Assembly: GCA_965226645.1 (NCBI GenBank)
Contig: CBDDDL010000004.1
Coordinates: 682,001-746,000, forward strand
DNA length: 64,000 nt
Reading direction: 5' to 3'
Source: Poriferisodalis sp965226645
GTDB taxonomy: Bacteria > Actinomycetota > Acidimicrobiia > Acidimicrobiales > Poriferisodalaceae
Shown: piece after piece, positions 42,576 to 50,492 of the stretch
Position numbering within the stretch: position 1 is the first letter of the stretch
How the letters are laid out: each line of letters starts with the position of its first letter
Translations under genes and position numbers: made by a program
Notes under the pieces: model-generated
The model's database searches: none
What the model was told of the DNA's origin: nothing
What the model saw: only the letters and a program-made list of their open reading frames with translations

Positions 42576-43349
42576 ATGGCAACGGAGATTCCGGAGCGTC
42601 CCGGAAGCGGGAGCCCTCACGATGAGGCTCGAGAGTGGCTATCGCTCGAGGATCCGCACGAACATCGCACCTGGCTCTTCGACGTGACGTTCCTCGCAAG
42701 CGCATGGACGTGCATCTACGGCGCGGGTTGTCCTGGCATCGATGAGCAACCGGCACCGGAGCGCGAACTCGGCTGCTGCACGCACGGCGCATACCTCACC
42801 GATGACGACGACCTCGCGCACGTGCACTCGATGATCCTCGAACTTGACGACGAGCTCTGGCAGCTTCGCCGCGAACCCGGCGAAGCGTTGTGGCAGGACG
42901 ACGACGGCTCGTGGCGCACTCGCGTGGTGGACGGGGCATGCGTCTTCGCAAATCGGACTGGTCATCCCGCTGGCGCAGGCTGTGCCTTCCACCTTCTGGC
43001 GCAGCGGTCGGGTCGGCGACCGATGGACACGAAGCCTGAGATTTGCTGGCAGGCACCCCTTCGACGCGAGGACCACGAGACGGTCACCGGGCACATCTAC
43101 ACGATGGTGCGCGAGTGGGAGCGACGCGACTGGGGCGGGCCCGACACCGACGTGTGGTGGTGGTGCACGTCGTCATCGGTCGCCCACGTCGGAGCAATGC
43201 CCGTATTCCGGGCACTCGGAAGCGAACTTGCGGCAATCTGCGGTCTTGAGATGTACAACGCCCTGACCGCGGTGCTCGATGAGCGGATCCTGCAGTCGGC
43301 TGACAGCGAGCGTCTGCTGGCACACCCAGCAGTTCGCAGACGCGACTAA
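42576..43349 (+). CDS. uncharacterised Cys-rich, probably metal-binding protein
   Basis: A 257-residue protein that I do not recognise with certainty. Its cysteines are ordered: CIYGAGC, LGCCTHGAYL, GACVF, GAGCAFHLLAQ, PEICWQAPL and WWWCTSS, with histidines interspersed, which suggests a zinc or iron-sulfur site, or an iron/zinc-chelating fold of the YkgJ-like kind. The N terminus (ATEIPERPGSG) is poorly conserved in character and precedes HRTWLFDVTFLASAW. It is cytoplasmic, lacking signal peptide. ATG 42576 is fixed by TAGTCT. It is divergent from the glc operon and separated by a repeat; no partner gene follows in the same direction. Confidence 0.7.
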   Translation: MATEIPERPGSGSPHDEAREWLSLEDPHEHRTWLFDVTFLASAWTCIYGAGCPGIDEQPAPERELGCCTHGAYLTDDDDLAHVHSMILELDDELWQLRREPGEALWQDDDGSWRTRVVDGACVFANRTGHPAGAGCAFHLLAQRSGRRPMDTKPEICWQAPLRREDHETVTGHIYTMVREWERRDWGGPDTDVWWWCTSSSVAHVGAMPVFRALGSELAAICGLEMYNALTAVLDERILQSADSERLLAHPAVRRRD

Positions 43350-43411
43350 CCAACCGGAACGAGCGCTACGACGCCGTTGCGCGCGGGGTGTGCCGCGGCG
43401 GTGGCGCTTCT

Positions 43412-43669
43412 TCAGGCGTTCTCGCGCTGCGCGATCTCTTCGTCGGCCTCGTGAGCGAAATCGGCGTACTTGGCTTCGAGGTCGGAATAGTCGTCGTACT
43501 TGTCGGCGAGGTCGGCGTACTGATCGTCTTCCGTCGACTCCTCGTCATCGAACTCCACACCAAATCGATCGGAGTTGTCGAAGTCGTAGTCCTCAACCGT
43601 AAACCGCTCCGCCGTGGCCCGCTGGAACTTGCGGGCTTCCTCGTAGCGGCGATGTCGACCCTTCTTCAC
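43412..43669 (-). CDS. small acidic repeat protein, uncharacterised
   Basis: An 85-residue protein with a basic start (VKKGRHRRYEEARKFQ) and a very acidic body. Three Tyr-centred units, QYADLADKY, DYSDLEAKY and KYADFAHEA, repeat with a period of about ten residues and predict an amphipathic helix. No family is recognised. GTG 43669 is preceded by GAGGAG at a good distance on the minus strand. Its composition suggests interaction with a basic partner such as a ribosomal or nucleic-acid-bound protein, but this is a guess. It lies downstream of rnd on the same strand, 150 bp apart. Confidence 0.6.
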   Translation of the reverse strand: MKKGRHRRYEEARKFQRATAERFTVEDYDFDNSDRFGVEFDDEESTEDDQYADLADKYDDYSDLEAKYADFAHEADEEIAQRENA

Positions 43670-43819
43670 CGGCTCGCTCCTCGTGCTCTACTGGGTGCTT
43701 CGCGTGGGGCCGGATGTGCCCGCATCCCGTTTGCGTGACGAATGGGGCACCCGTGGTCTACGACGTGTCCCGCTACGATATCGCCCCACAGGGCTTGCTG
43801 CGTGGCAAGACTGATCGAC

Positions 43820-44989
43820 TCAAGTCTGCTGCGGCACCCTCGGTTCGAGCTTCAGGCCGCCGTCGAGATCGAATGCCAACGCCGCCTCGCCTGCGAGCAG
43901 CGCCCGGATGCCGTCACCCACCACTTCGGCGCGCCAGCCGCTTGCCAGACGAGAATTCCCACCGCCAGCCAAAAGGGCCGCAATGTCAGAACGGGTCGCC
44001 AGCAAGCTGCGATCGAGACCTTCCGATCGCGCCACTTCGTCCACCCACGCGGAAACCAGCGGCACGGCTGGCTGCAGCGCTGCATCTACGTTCGGGCCGA
44101 CGGCAAACGCCCCTGCGGGTATGTCGCCCGGCGCCATGTCGAGGCCGCGTTGCACCTCGGCCACGATGCGATCGCCGATCCCCGACCGCATCTGGCCGCC
44201 GTCGACACCCCGCAATCCGCTGAGCTCGGCCACGGTTCGAGGACCGCGTTGCGCGATCGACAGCAGGGCCATGTCTGAGAGCACGAATCGCACCGGGAGG
44301 TCACGTTCGCTGGCCGTGCGCTCGCGCCACGCCGCCACGCGGTAGGCGACGGCTCGCTGGCTGCCTCGCAGCTGCCGGGCCCCCTTGATACGCCTCCACG
44401 CTTGAGCCGGGTCCGGCGGCGGCGGCGGCAGCCGGCGCCACAGCTCGCACTCGTCGAGCGCCCATTGCCAACGTCCACGAACTTCCAAGCGCGATCGGAG
44501 CTCATCGTGCAGCTCCAGTAGGTAGGCCACGTCGTCTGCCGCATAGCGCCGTTGAGCCGATCGCAGCGGTCGCTGGAACCAGTCGGCCATGCGGTTGCCT
44601 TTCGTCAGCCGCACGCCGCACAGCCGCTCCGAAAGCACTCCCAGCGAGGGCGTGCTCATGCCCAGAAAGCCCGCTGCTACTTGTGTGTCGAACAGCTGTG
44701 ACGGGATCTCCCCGCATTCCTGGGCCAGTATCTCAATGTCCTGCGCACAGGCGTGCATGACCACCAGCACTTCGGCACGCAGCACGGTTGCGAGCATCGT
44801 CACGTTGACGGCGGTCGGGTCGATCAGCACGACGCGCTCGGGGACTGCGATTTGAACGAGCGCGAGCTGGGGCCGGTAACTGCGCTCGCGGTGAAACTCT
44901 GTGTCAACCGCAATCCGATCTGCCGCCAGCAGGTCGTCGATCAACGCGTCGAAACCCGGCTGGGTGTCCACCCATTCGTGCGCGCTCAT
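43820..44989 (-). CDS. rnd: ribonuclease D
   Basis: A 389-residue 3'-5' exoribonuclease that trims tRNA and other stable-RNA ends. The DEDD exonuclease domain is intact: AVDTEFHRERSYRP (Asp and Glu), MHACAQDIEIL (Asp) and RYAADDVAYLLEL (Asp, with the general-base Tyr), then an HRDC domain from about residue 210 (LVSDMALLSIAQ and GPRTVAELSGLRG). Length agrees with the family. ATG 44989 overlaps the mobA stop by 4 nt (ATGA), so it is the third gene of the DUF3151-mobA-rnd operon. No cofactor other than divalent metal is expected. Confidence 0.93.
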   Translation of the reverse strand: MSAHEWVDTQPGFDALIDDLLAADRIAVDTEFHRERSYRPQLALVQIAVPERVVLIDPTAVNVTMLATVLRAEVLVVMHACAQDIEILAQECGEIPSQLFDTQVAAGFLGMSTPSLGVLSERLCGVRLTKGNRMADWFQRPLRSAQRRYAADDVAYLLELHDELRSRLEVRGRWQWALDECELWRRLPPPPPDPAQAWRRIKGARQLRGSQRAVAYRVAAWRERTASERDLPVRFVLSDMALLSIAQRGPRTVAELSGLRGVDGGQMRSGIGDRIVAEVQRGLDMAPGDIPAGAFAVGPNVDAALQPAVPLVSAWVDEVARSEGLDRSLLATRSDIAALLAGGGNSRLASGWRAEVVGDGIRALLAGEAALAFDLDGGLKLEPRVPQQT

Positions 44990-45687
44990 CCGCCTGCCTG
45001 AGCCGAACCGGCAGCCGACGAGCCGGTGCCCCGCGTGGGAGCCACGCGTGCGGCGAGGATCTCCTCCGCCACGACCAGATCGTTGAGGGTGTTGACGTTC
45101 AGCACATCAGCGGCGGCCGCTGGCACCGTCACGACGACCAAGCTGGGAAGGACCGACGCCGGGCCTCGAGCGCCGTCGCGGTAGCCCGCCTGCAGTACGG
45201 GAAGCGCAGCTTGGCTGTAGTACCCGATCAAGGGTTCGGTTCGGTCGCTGCGGGCCAGCACGACCGGTGCGCCGGTTCGCGATGCTCGCTCGACGATTGC
45301 CACCAGCAATGCCGTCGACACCGTGGGCACATCGGTCGGGCATACCAGGACATCTCCGTGGCGCTCGAGAACGTCGATAAGAGCCGCTAGCGGACCCGCT
45401 CGCGGAGCGCTGTCCGGTTCAGCGACGAGCGGCTCGGGAGCGGTGCCGCCCTGGGCGATCACCGGATCGGCCCCCGCGGCTTCCAACGCCGCTGCGACCC
45501 AGACGGCAAGCGGCTTGCCCGCCAGCTCGAGCGTCGCCTTGTCGCTGCCCATCCGTTGCGAGGCGCCGCCGCACAGCACGACACCGGTCGGCGGCAGCCT
45601 TGCAGGCGCATCGGACTCTGGCGTAAACCTCCCGACGTCCTCGGGGCGCCGGCTGGCACCGCGGGTGCCGCGCCCGGCGGGTCTCAC
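44986..45687 (-). CDS. mobA: molybdenum cofactor guanylyltransferase (MobA-like)
   Basis: A 233-residue nucleotidyltransferase. GVVLCGGASQRMGSDKATLEL is the nucleotide-binding and metal segment near the N terminus, followed by VCPTDVPTVS with the catalytic Asp and a conserved TLNDLV end. MobA attaches GMP to molybdopterin, but MobA-like proteins with other substrates exist, so the assignment has some room. GTG 45687 overlaps the DUF3151 gene stop and the end overlaps rnd (ATGA). The first 30 residues are Arg/Gly/Pro-rich and not conserved. Other moa/moe genes are outside the window; molybdoenzymes could relate to the MOSC protein at 8528. Confidence 0.82.
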   Translation of the reverse strand: MRPAGRGTRGASRRPEDVGRFTPESDAPARLPPTGVVLCGGASQRMGSDKATLELAGKPLAVWVAAALEAAGADPVIAQGGTAPEPLVAEPDSAPRAGPLAALIDVLERHGDVLVCPTDVPTVSTALLVAIVERASRTGAPVVLARSDRTEPLIGYYSQAALPVLQAGYRDGARGPASVLPSLVVVTVPAAAADVLNVNTLNDLVVAEEILAARVAPTRGTGSSAAGSAQAGG

Positions 45688-46148
45688 GCGACAGGCCACT
45701 CACCTGTGCGGGGCGGCCCGCCGGGATCAAGCTGGGAGAGAAACTGTGCGCAGCGTTCGGCCTCGTCGTCCTCGCCGATTGCGGCTGCCGCACGTTCAAG
45801 TCCCAGCAACGACCACAAGAACCCGCCATTGGCTGGCTCGGCCCAGCGCACATATCCGCTGCCTCGCCATCCAGCTGCTCGCAGGGCGTCGAGTCCTCGG
45901 TGGTACCCGACCCGGCAGTAGGCATACGACTCAACGTGACTTCCCGCCTCCGCTGCTGTACGGCCGAGCTCAGCCCAGGCTTCGAGCAGACGGGGCCAGT
46001 TTGCGGCGACGTCTGCCAAGGCCTCGCGTCGATCGGCCCGCGGCAAGCGCAAGGCTGCCGCCATTGACTCGGCGGCATCGGCCGGCGCTGGATCGAGAAC
46101 GGTCGACGGGAGCCCGCCGGGTTGCAGATCAATCGGAGTCGACGCCAT
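45684..46148 (-). CDS. DUF3151-family protein
   Basis: A 154-residue protein of an actinobacterial family of unknown function (DUF3151). The pattern VESYAYCRVGYHRGLDALRAAGW, then RWAEPANGGFLWSLLGLERAAAAIGEDDEAERCAQFL and a Pro-rich C terminus is diagnostic. It is helical and cytoplasmic. ATG 46148 is set by TAGCAT 6 nt upstream. It leads a coupled operon with mobA and rnd, which gives no clear functional hint because DUF3151 genes usually sit near other housekeeping genes. It is divergent from the 107-residue membrane-protein gene at 46231. Confidence 0.85.
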   Translation of the reverse strand: MASTPIDLQPGGLPSTVLDPAPADAAESMAAALRLPRADRREALADVAANWPRLLEAWAELGRTAAEAGSHVESYAYCRVGYHRGLDALRAAGWRGSGYVRWAEPANGGFLWSLLGLERAAAAIGEDDEAERCAQFLSQLDPGGPPRTGEWPVA

Positions 46149-46154
46149 GGCGCG

Positions 46155-46160
46155 ATGCTA
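46155..46160 (-). promoter_or_regulatory. -10 hexamer TAGCAT for the DUF3151-mobA-rnd operon
   Basis: Minus-strand TAGCAT separated from ATG 46148 by 6 nt. Confidence 0.5.
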
Positions 46161-46216
46161 CCGAGCCCCTCGTCGGCGAACCGGAGCACCGGCAGCGAAG
46201 CCCGGCGGTGTCTGCG

Positions 46217-46222
46217 TACTCT
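46217..46222 (+). promoter_or_regulatory. -10 hexamer TACTCT for the membrane-protein gene
   Basis: TACTCT ends 8 nt before GTG 46231. GGGAG lies directly against the start, too close to serve as a ribosome site, which again favours leaderless translation. Confidence 0.45.
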
Positions 46223-46230
46223 CAAGGGAG

Positions 46231-46554
46231 GTGATCACTGAGTGGCTCGACGTCGATCGGCTGAACGTAGCGCTCGTCGGCGGCATCGCATCGCTAGCCG
46301 TCGCCGCGCTGGTCGCGCTGCGCTTGATTCGCAAGCTGGCGCTGGCAGTGCTTGTCGCGGTTGTCCTCGTGTGTGGTGCTGCAGTACTGGCACTGCAATG
46401 GACCGGCCTGCGCAATTGTCGCGAGACCTGTACGTGCGAAGTGTTCGGACGTTCCGTGGACGTGCCCACGAATCCGCTGTGTGGACCGAATCGTCTCGCG
46501 GGAGATCGCATCGGTGTGGACATTGACATCAGCACTCCAAGTGGAACGAGGTGA
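46231..46554 (+). CDS. small Cys-containing membrane protein, uncharacterised
   Basis: A 107-residue protein beginning VITEWLDVDRLNVAL with two transmembrane segments (roughly 16-33 and 37-55). The C-terminal domain carries NCRETCTCEVFGRSVDVP and PLCGP; four cysteines in a short extracytoplasmic stretch could form disulfides or bind metal. No family is known to me. GTG 46231 is supported by the TACTCT hexamer. The gene converges on pyruvate kinase, with 19 nt between the ends. Possibly relevant to the redox pair at 36851 and 37577, but there is no linkage. Confidence 0.6.
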   Translation: MITEWLDVDRLNVALVGGIASLAVAALVALRLIRKLALAVLVAVVLVCGAAVLALQWTGLRNCRETCTCEVFGRSVDVPTNPLCGPNRLAGDRIGVDIDISTPSGTR

Positions 46555-46573
46555 GCTCTCTCAGCGAGCGTGG

Positions 46574-48007
46574 CTAAGGAACTCGCATCGCACGCAGGCT
46601 GTCGGTGGCGTGCGACTCCGGACTTGAGCCTGACACGACCACGACCATGTCGCCCGAACGCACGGCTCCCGTGCGGGTCGCAGCGTGCACTGCCTCCAGC
46701 GCGGATTCCGAAGGCGACAACCGCTCGCCGAACACCAACGGCCGGGTGCCCCACGACAATGACAGCTGCATCGCAGTGCGGGGCTCAGGCGTGAGACCGA
46801 GCAAGGGCATTGAAGGGCGAAAGCGGGCCATGCTGCGCGCCGTGAACCCCGACCTGCTCAAGCAGATGATGGCCTCGGCGCCCAGCTCGGTGGCCAGCCG
46901 CGAGGCCGCATGGGTGATGCCGTCGGTAACGAGTTGGTAGTCAGCAATGCGGTCGTCACGCCTTCGCAGCGAGAGCAGCCGTGTCCACCACGCTTCATAG
47001 TCGAATCGCTCGTCGGCTCGGCCAGTGATGCGTGCCATCGTGCGCACGGCGTTCACCGGGTCGTGACCGATCGCCGTCTCGCCGCTGAGCATCACCGCAG
47101 ACGTGCCGTCGAACACGGCATTGGCGATGTCTGAGGCCTCCGCACGGGTGGGCACCGGTGAGTGCAGGAGCGATTCGAGCATTTGCGTGGCCGTAATGGC
47201 TGGGCGTCCCTGGGCGACACAGGCTTCGATAATGTGCTTTTGCAGGTGCGGAAGGTCCTCGATGTCGCATTCCGCACCGAGGTCCCCGCGGGCAACCATG
47301 ACTGCCGAGGAGGCCTCGATGATGCCTTCGAGGTTTTCGACTGCTGCGTTGGTCTCGATCTTCGCGACCAGCAGCGGTCCGCGGGGCACCGGCTCGACAC
47401 CGAGGCGTCGCATGTCATGCGCCGAGCGCACGAACGACAGCGCGATCATGTCGGTGCCCAAGTCGATAAAGGTGTCAGTCAGCTTGAGGTCGTGCGGTGT
47501 CGGCGTGCTGAGCCGCAATTTGGACGAATCGATGTGGAGCCCCGGCCGGCCCTCTAGATGCCCGCCGTGCAGGACTCGGGTCTTGAGCCCGTTCGAAGCA
47601 CGATCCTCGACGGCCAGCACCACGTTGCCATCGCCGAATGAGAGCTGGTCGCCCGGTCCGACATCGGTCAGCAGTCCTTCGTAGTCGACGACGAGCCGGT
47701 CGGCTGTGCTGACGTCGCCGTCGATGCCGACGGACACCACAGCGTCCTGCGCGACCTCGCAGCCGCCCTCGGCGAAGGGACGGCACCGCACCTTCGGGCC
47801 CGGCAGGTCGACCAGGATGCCGACATGTCGCCCCGAGTCCGCTGAGACGGCGCGCAGCCGGCGAAAGGTATCGACCTGTTCGTCAAGCGTGCCGTGCGCG
47901 AGACCGAGACGCCAGACGTCAACGCCGGCTTCGATCATGGCCCGCATCGTCGCCTCGTCGTTGCAGGCCGGTCCGACGGTAGCGATGATCTTGGTTCGTC
48001 TTGCCAT
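46574..48007 (-). CDS. pyk: pyruvate kinase with altered K+/ADP-site residues
   Basis: A 477-residue pyruvate kinase, converting phosphoenolpyruvate and ADP to pyruvate and ATP. The barrel motifs are conserved: KIIATVGPAC, VAKIETNAAVENLEGI with the catalytic Lys, MVARGDLGAE and ATQMLESLLHSPVPTRAE. Three usual motifs differ. RLNFSHG is RLGLAHG (Gly35 and Ala37), and LDTKGPEIR is VDLPGPKVR, so the family Thr, Lys and Glu become Leu, Pro and Lys. Lys at the Glu position marks K-independent kinases; the other changes are unusual. ATG 48007 follows TACCGT. It may be a specialised isozyme or partly impaired. Confidence 0.85.
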   Translation of the reverse strand: MARRTKIIATVGPACNDEATMRAMIEAGVDVWRLGLAHGTLDEQVDTFRRLRAVSADSGRHVGILVDLPGPKVRCRPFAEGGCEVAQDAVVSVGIDGDVSTADRLVVDYEGLLTDVGPGDQLSFGDGNVVLAVEDRASNGLKTRVLHGGHLEGRPGLHIDSSKLRLSTPTPHDLKLTDTFIDLGTDMIALSFVRSAHDMRRLGVEPVPRGPLLVAKIETNAAVENLEGIIEASSAVMVARGDLGAECDIEDLPHLQKHIIEACVAQGRPAITATQMLESLLHSPVPTRAEASDIANAVFDGTSAVMLSGETAIGHDPVNAVRTMARITGRADERFDYEAWWTRLLSLRRRDDRIADYQLVTDGITHAASRLATELGAEAIICLSRSGFTARSMARFRPSMPLLGLTPEPRTAMQLSLSWGTRPLVFGERLSPSESALEAVHAATRTGAVRSGDMVVVVSGSSPESHATDSLRAMRVP

Positions 48008-48015
48008 GTGTTCCC

Positions 48016-48021
48016 ACGGTA
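48016..48021 (-). promoter_or_regulatory. -10 hexamer TACCGT for pyruvate kinase
   Basis: Minus-strand TACCGT ends 8 nt before ATG 48007; divergent from the phosphatase promoter at 48100. Confidence 0.5.
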
Positions 48022-48099
48022 CCGCTGCACCGGTGGCACCATGTGCGCGAAGGCGCCATCGGCTGACAACATCGCTGTGGCGCAACGCCAATCGCCTCA

Positions 48100-48105
48100 T
48101 AGCGT
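48100..48105 (+). promoter_or_regulatory. -10 hexamer TAGCGT for the phosphatase gene
   Basis: TAGCGT ends 8 nt before GTG 48114 and decides that start. Confidence 0.5.
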
Positions 48106-48113
48106 CAGCCCAC

Positions 48114-48731
48114 GTGGAATTGGTCTTGGTACGCCATGGGCAGCCAGAGCGAGTCGTGCGCAACGATGGGCAGCCCGCCGATCCTGCGCTGTCCGACATC
48201 GGTCGCCAGCAGGCCGCTGCGGTGGCCTCCTGGTTGGACGAGATGCAGATCGACGCGTTGTACAGCAGCCCGATGCGGCGCGCCCTCCAAACAGCCGAAG
48301 CGATCGGCTCGACGACCGGCCTCGTGCCCATCGTGCGCGACGGCCTCAGCGAGTTCGACCGCGACGCGCCGGCGTACGTGCCGATGGAGGTGTTGAAGCA
48401 GACCGACCGTGACCGCTGGAATCAGCTGGCGAGCGGCTCGTTCGGCGACGCCGAGCGCACGGCCCTCTTCGTCGCGACGGTCACCGATGCCGTCGACGAG
48501 ATAGTCGGTGCGCACCGCAGCATGCGTGTTGCGGTGGCGTGCCACGGTGGTGTGGTGAACGCGTACCTCGCCAAGTGCCTGGGTTTCGACAGCGAGAGCT
48601 TTCTGCGCTTCGACGTGGACTACACGTCGGTCACGCGTGTGTTCGCGTCGGGCCACGGCCACCGCAGCGTCCTCTCGGTCAATGAGCGCACCCACCTGCG
48701 AGGGCGTCCCGATCTGGCCATCGGCTTGTAG
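48114..48731 (+). CDS. histidine phosphatase (phosphoglycerate mutase-like) family protein
   Basis: A 205-residue phosphatase of the two-His superfamily. LVLVRHGQPE carries the phospho-accepting His at the N terminus, LYSSPMRRALQTAEAI the second Arg, and VACHGGVVNAYL the distal His. There is no transmembrane segment. Substrates of such small members range from 2,3-bisphosphoglycerate to nucleotide and sugar phosphates, so the specific activity is open. GTG 48114 rather than later codons is chosen because the RHG motif starts at residue 7 and TAGCGT is upstream. It is divergent from pyruvate kinase and converges with the SirB1 gene. Confidence 0.88.
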   Translation: MELVLVRHGQPERVVRNDGQPADPALSDIGRQQAAAVASWLDEMQIDALYSSPMRRALQTAEAIGSTTGLVPIVRDGLSEFDRDAPAYVPMEVLKQTDRDRWNQLASGSFGDAERTALFVATVTDAVDEIVGAHRSMRVAVACHGGVVNAYLAKCLGFDSESFLRFDVDYTSVTRVFASGHGHRSVLSVNERTHLRGRPDLAIGL

Positions 48732-48755
48732 CTCGATCCCGCCCCGGTCTGGCCG

Positions 48756-49577
48756 CTAGTTCAGCTGGGACCACAACCGGCGCGCCAGGCCACTCATCTG
48801 TGAGGCCTCGGAAGCGCCGAAGCGTTCCGCTGCGGCCTCCAGCAACCGAGCTCCGTCGTCGGGACGTCCGAGCGCGGACAGCGCCTGCCCCAGCCGCATG
48901 AACTCAGAGGCCGGGCATTGCGGAAGACGGGTCACCAGCTCCAGCACGGCAACGAGCGATGCCGCGTCGGCCTGGCGCATGTGCAGCATGCGCAGGTTGT
49001 TGAGCATCCGCTGCAGGATCGCAACTGACGGTGTCGGTGTCAGGAAATCGTCGCTGAACGCCTGACGTGACTCGAAACGGCCGAAGATGTCCCGAGCTGC
49101 GGACCGGTCCACGAAGCGTCCGTCAAAGGCATCGATGAAGACATCAGGGTCGGTCGTGCCGACGAGGAAATGGCCGGGCATGCCGACGCCGTGCAGCGCG
49201 ACACCCGCCCGCCGGCCAACCTCAATGGCCACGACAGCCAGCGTGATCGGGATGCCTCGGCGCCTGGCAACCACGAGGTCGAGATAACTGTTCGATGGGT
49301 CTTCGTAGTTGCCCCGGTTGCCAGCGAAGCCCTCCGCCCCAAAGAGAAGATCGACCACGCCTGACGGCGTGGGTTCGGACACTGCGTTCGCAAGCCGGTC
49401 GAGCTCACCAAGCGTCGCGGACTCATCGACATCGAAGGGACGGCAATGTGCAGGGATGCACAACGCGGCCCGGTCGAGCGGGATTGGATCGGCGTGTGCA
49501 CAGGCCTCGAACGCATCGGTGGGCGACCGCACTTCGTCATCGGACGGCTCATCGCGCGGCTGGGAGGCATCCGCCAT
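48756..49577 (-). CDS. SirB1-family transglutaminase-like protein
   Basis: A 273-residue protein of the SirB1/transglutaminase-like family with a C-terminal tetratricopeptide-like region. NRGNYEDPSNSYLDLVVARRRGIPITLAV and VGMPGHFLVGTTDPDVFIDAF are the diagnostic stretches; the catalytic Cys of true transglutaminases is not in its usual position, so it is probably not a crosslinking enzyme. It is of unknown function, though relatives occur beside ribosome- or PrmC-linked genes in other bacteria. ATG 49577 is fixed by TACATT 7 nt upstream. It is divergent from the phosphodiesterase gene at 49673. Confidence 0.82.
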   Translation of the reverse strand: MADASQPRDEPSDDEVRSPTDAFEACAHADPIPLDRAALCIPAHCRPFDVDESATLGELDRLANAVSEPTPSGVVDLLFGAEGFAGNRGNYEDPSNSYLDLVVARRRGIPITLAVVAIEVGRRAGVALHGVGMPGHFLVGTTDPDVFIDAFDGRFVDRSAARDIFGRFESRQAFSDDFLTPTPSVAILQRMLNNLRMLHMRQADAASLVAVLELVTRLPQCPASEFMRLGQALSALGRPDDGARLLEAAAERFGASEASQMSGLARRLWSQLN

Positions 49578-49584
49578 CGAGGCG

Positions 49585-49590
49585 AATGTA
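49585..49590 (-). promoter_or_regulatory. -10 hexamer TACATT for the SirB1-like gene
   Basis: Minus-strand TACATT ends 7 nt before ATG 49577. Confidence 0.5.
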
Positions 49591-49660
49591 CCGTCGTTGC
49601 TGCGCGGCCCGTGGGGGTCGCCAGACCAGAGGCAATGGTCACACGAACGCGATGGACAGC

Positions 49661-49666
49661 AATACT
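49661..49666 (+). promoter_or_regulatory. -10 hexamer AATACT for the phosphodiesterase gene
   Basis: AATACT ends 6 nt before GTG 49673; one base off TANNNT, with a close TATACT-like match. Confidence 0.4.
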
Positions 49667-49672
49667 TGCGGT

Positions 49673-50482
49673 GTGAGCCCGCAGCACCCCTACCTCGCCG
49701 ACGCGGGACCGGTGCCGATCGCCCATCGAGGTGGCAGCGCCGTGTGGCCCCAGAACACCATGGCCGCGTTCAGCGGTGCCGTGGGGCTCGGCTATCGCCA
49801 CCTCGAAACCGATGTGCAAGCCACCGTCGATGGCGTCCTGGCGGTCTTCCACGACGACGTCCTGGCGCCGGTTGCAGATCGCGACGGACGCATCTCCGAA
49901 ATGTCGTGGTCTGAGGTGTCCCAAGCTCGCGTCGACGGGGAACCCATCCCCCGGCTCGAGGAACTGCTGGACGCCTTCGCAGATGTTCACATCAGTATCG
50001 ACCCCAAGACCGATGCCGCCACCGAGCCCTTGATCGACGCCCTGCGACGACCGGGCGTGCTCGACCGTGTGTGCATCGGATCGTTCTCCGATGCCCGACT
50101 CGCGCGCATGAATCAGGCCTTCGGTGATGCGGTGTGCCTGAGCTTGTGTCCCCGCGAGATCGCACGCCTGGCGATGCTGAGCACGCTCGGCATACCGGCT
50201 CGTTCGACGCTTCGGTACGGACGGCCCTTCCGAGGGAGGATCGCGTCGATACCCCTGCGCCAGGGTCCGGTCCCTCTGGCCACCCCACGACTGATCGACT
50301 ACGCACATCGCGTCGGGCTCGCCGTGCACGTGTGGACAATCGACGACGCCGCCAAGATGGCACGGCTGCTCGACCTCGGCATCGACGGCATCATGACCGA
50401 CGAACCGAAGCTCCTGCTCGACGTGATGAAGTCTCGAAACGTGTGGCCGCCCGACCCTGACCGCTGCGGGGGCACGTCGTGA
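49673..50482 (+). CDS. glycerophosphodiester phosphodiesterase
   Basis: A 269-residue GDPD barrel enzyme that hydrolyses glycerophosphodiesters to sn-glycerol 3-phosphate and an alcohol. VPIAHRGGSAVWPQNTMAAF gives the catalytic His and Arg near residue 20, and HLETDVQATVDGVLAVFHDD the metal Glu, Asp and second His. IDGIMTDEPKLLLDVM closes the barrel. It lacks a signal peptide and so is likely cytoplasmic. GTG 49673 is chosen for its proximity to AATACT and because the conserved motif starts 15 residues later. A GlcD-like oxidase gene begins 10 nt after its stop, so the two are probably co-transcribed. Confidence 0.9.
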   Translation: MSPQHPYLADAGPVPIAHRGGSAVWPQNTMAAFSGAVGLGYRHLETDVQATVDGVLAVFHDDVLAPVADRDGRISEMSWSEVSQARVDGEPIPRLEELLDAFADVHISIDPKTDAATEPLIDALRRPGVLDRVCIGSFSDARLARMNQAFGDAVCLSLCPREIARLAMLSTLGIPARSTLRYGRPFRGRIASIPLRQGPVPLATPRLIDYAHRVGLAVHVWTIDDAAKMARLLDLGIDGIMTDEPKLLLDVMKSRNVWPPDPDRCGGTS

Positions 50483-50492
50483 GCGAGCGAGC

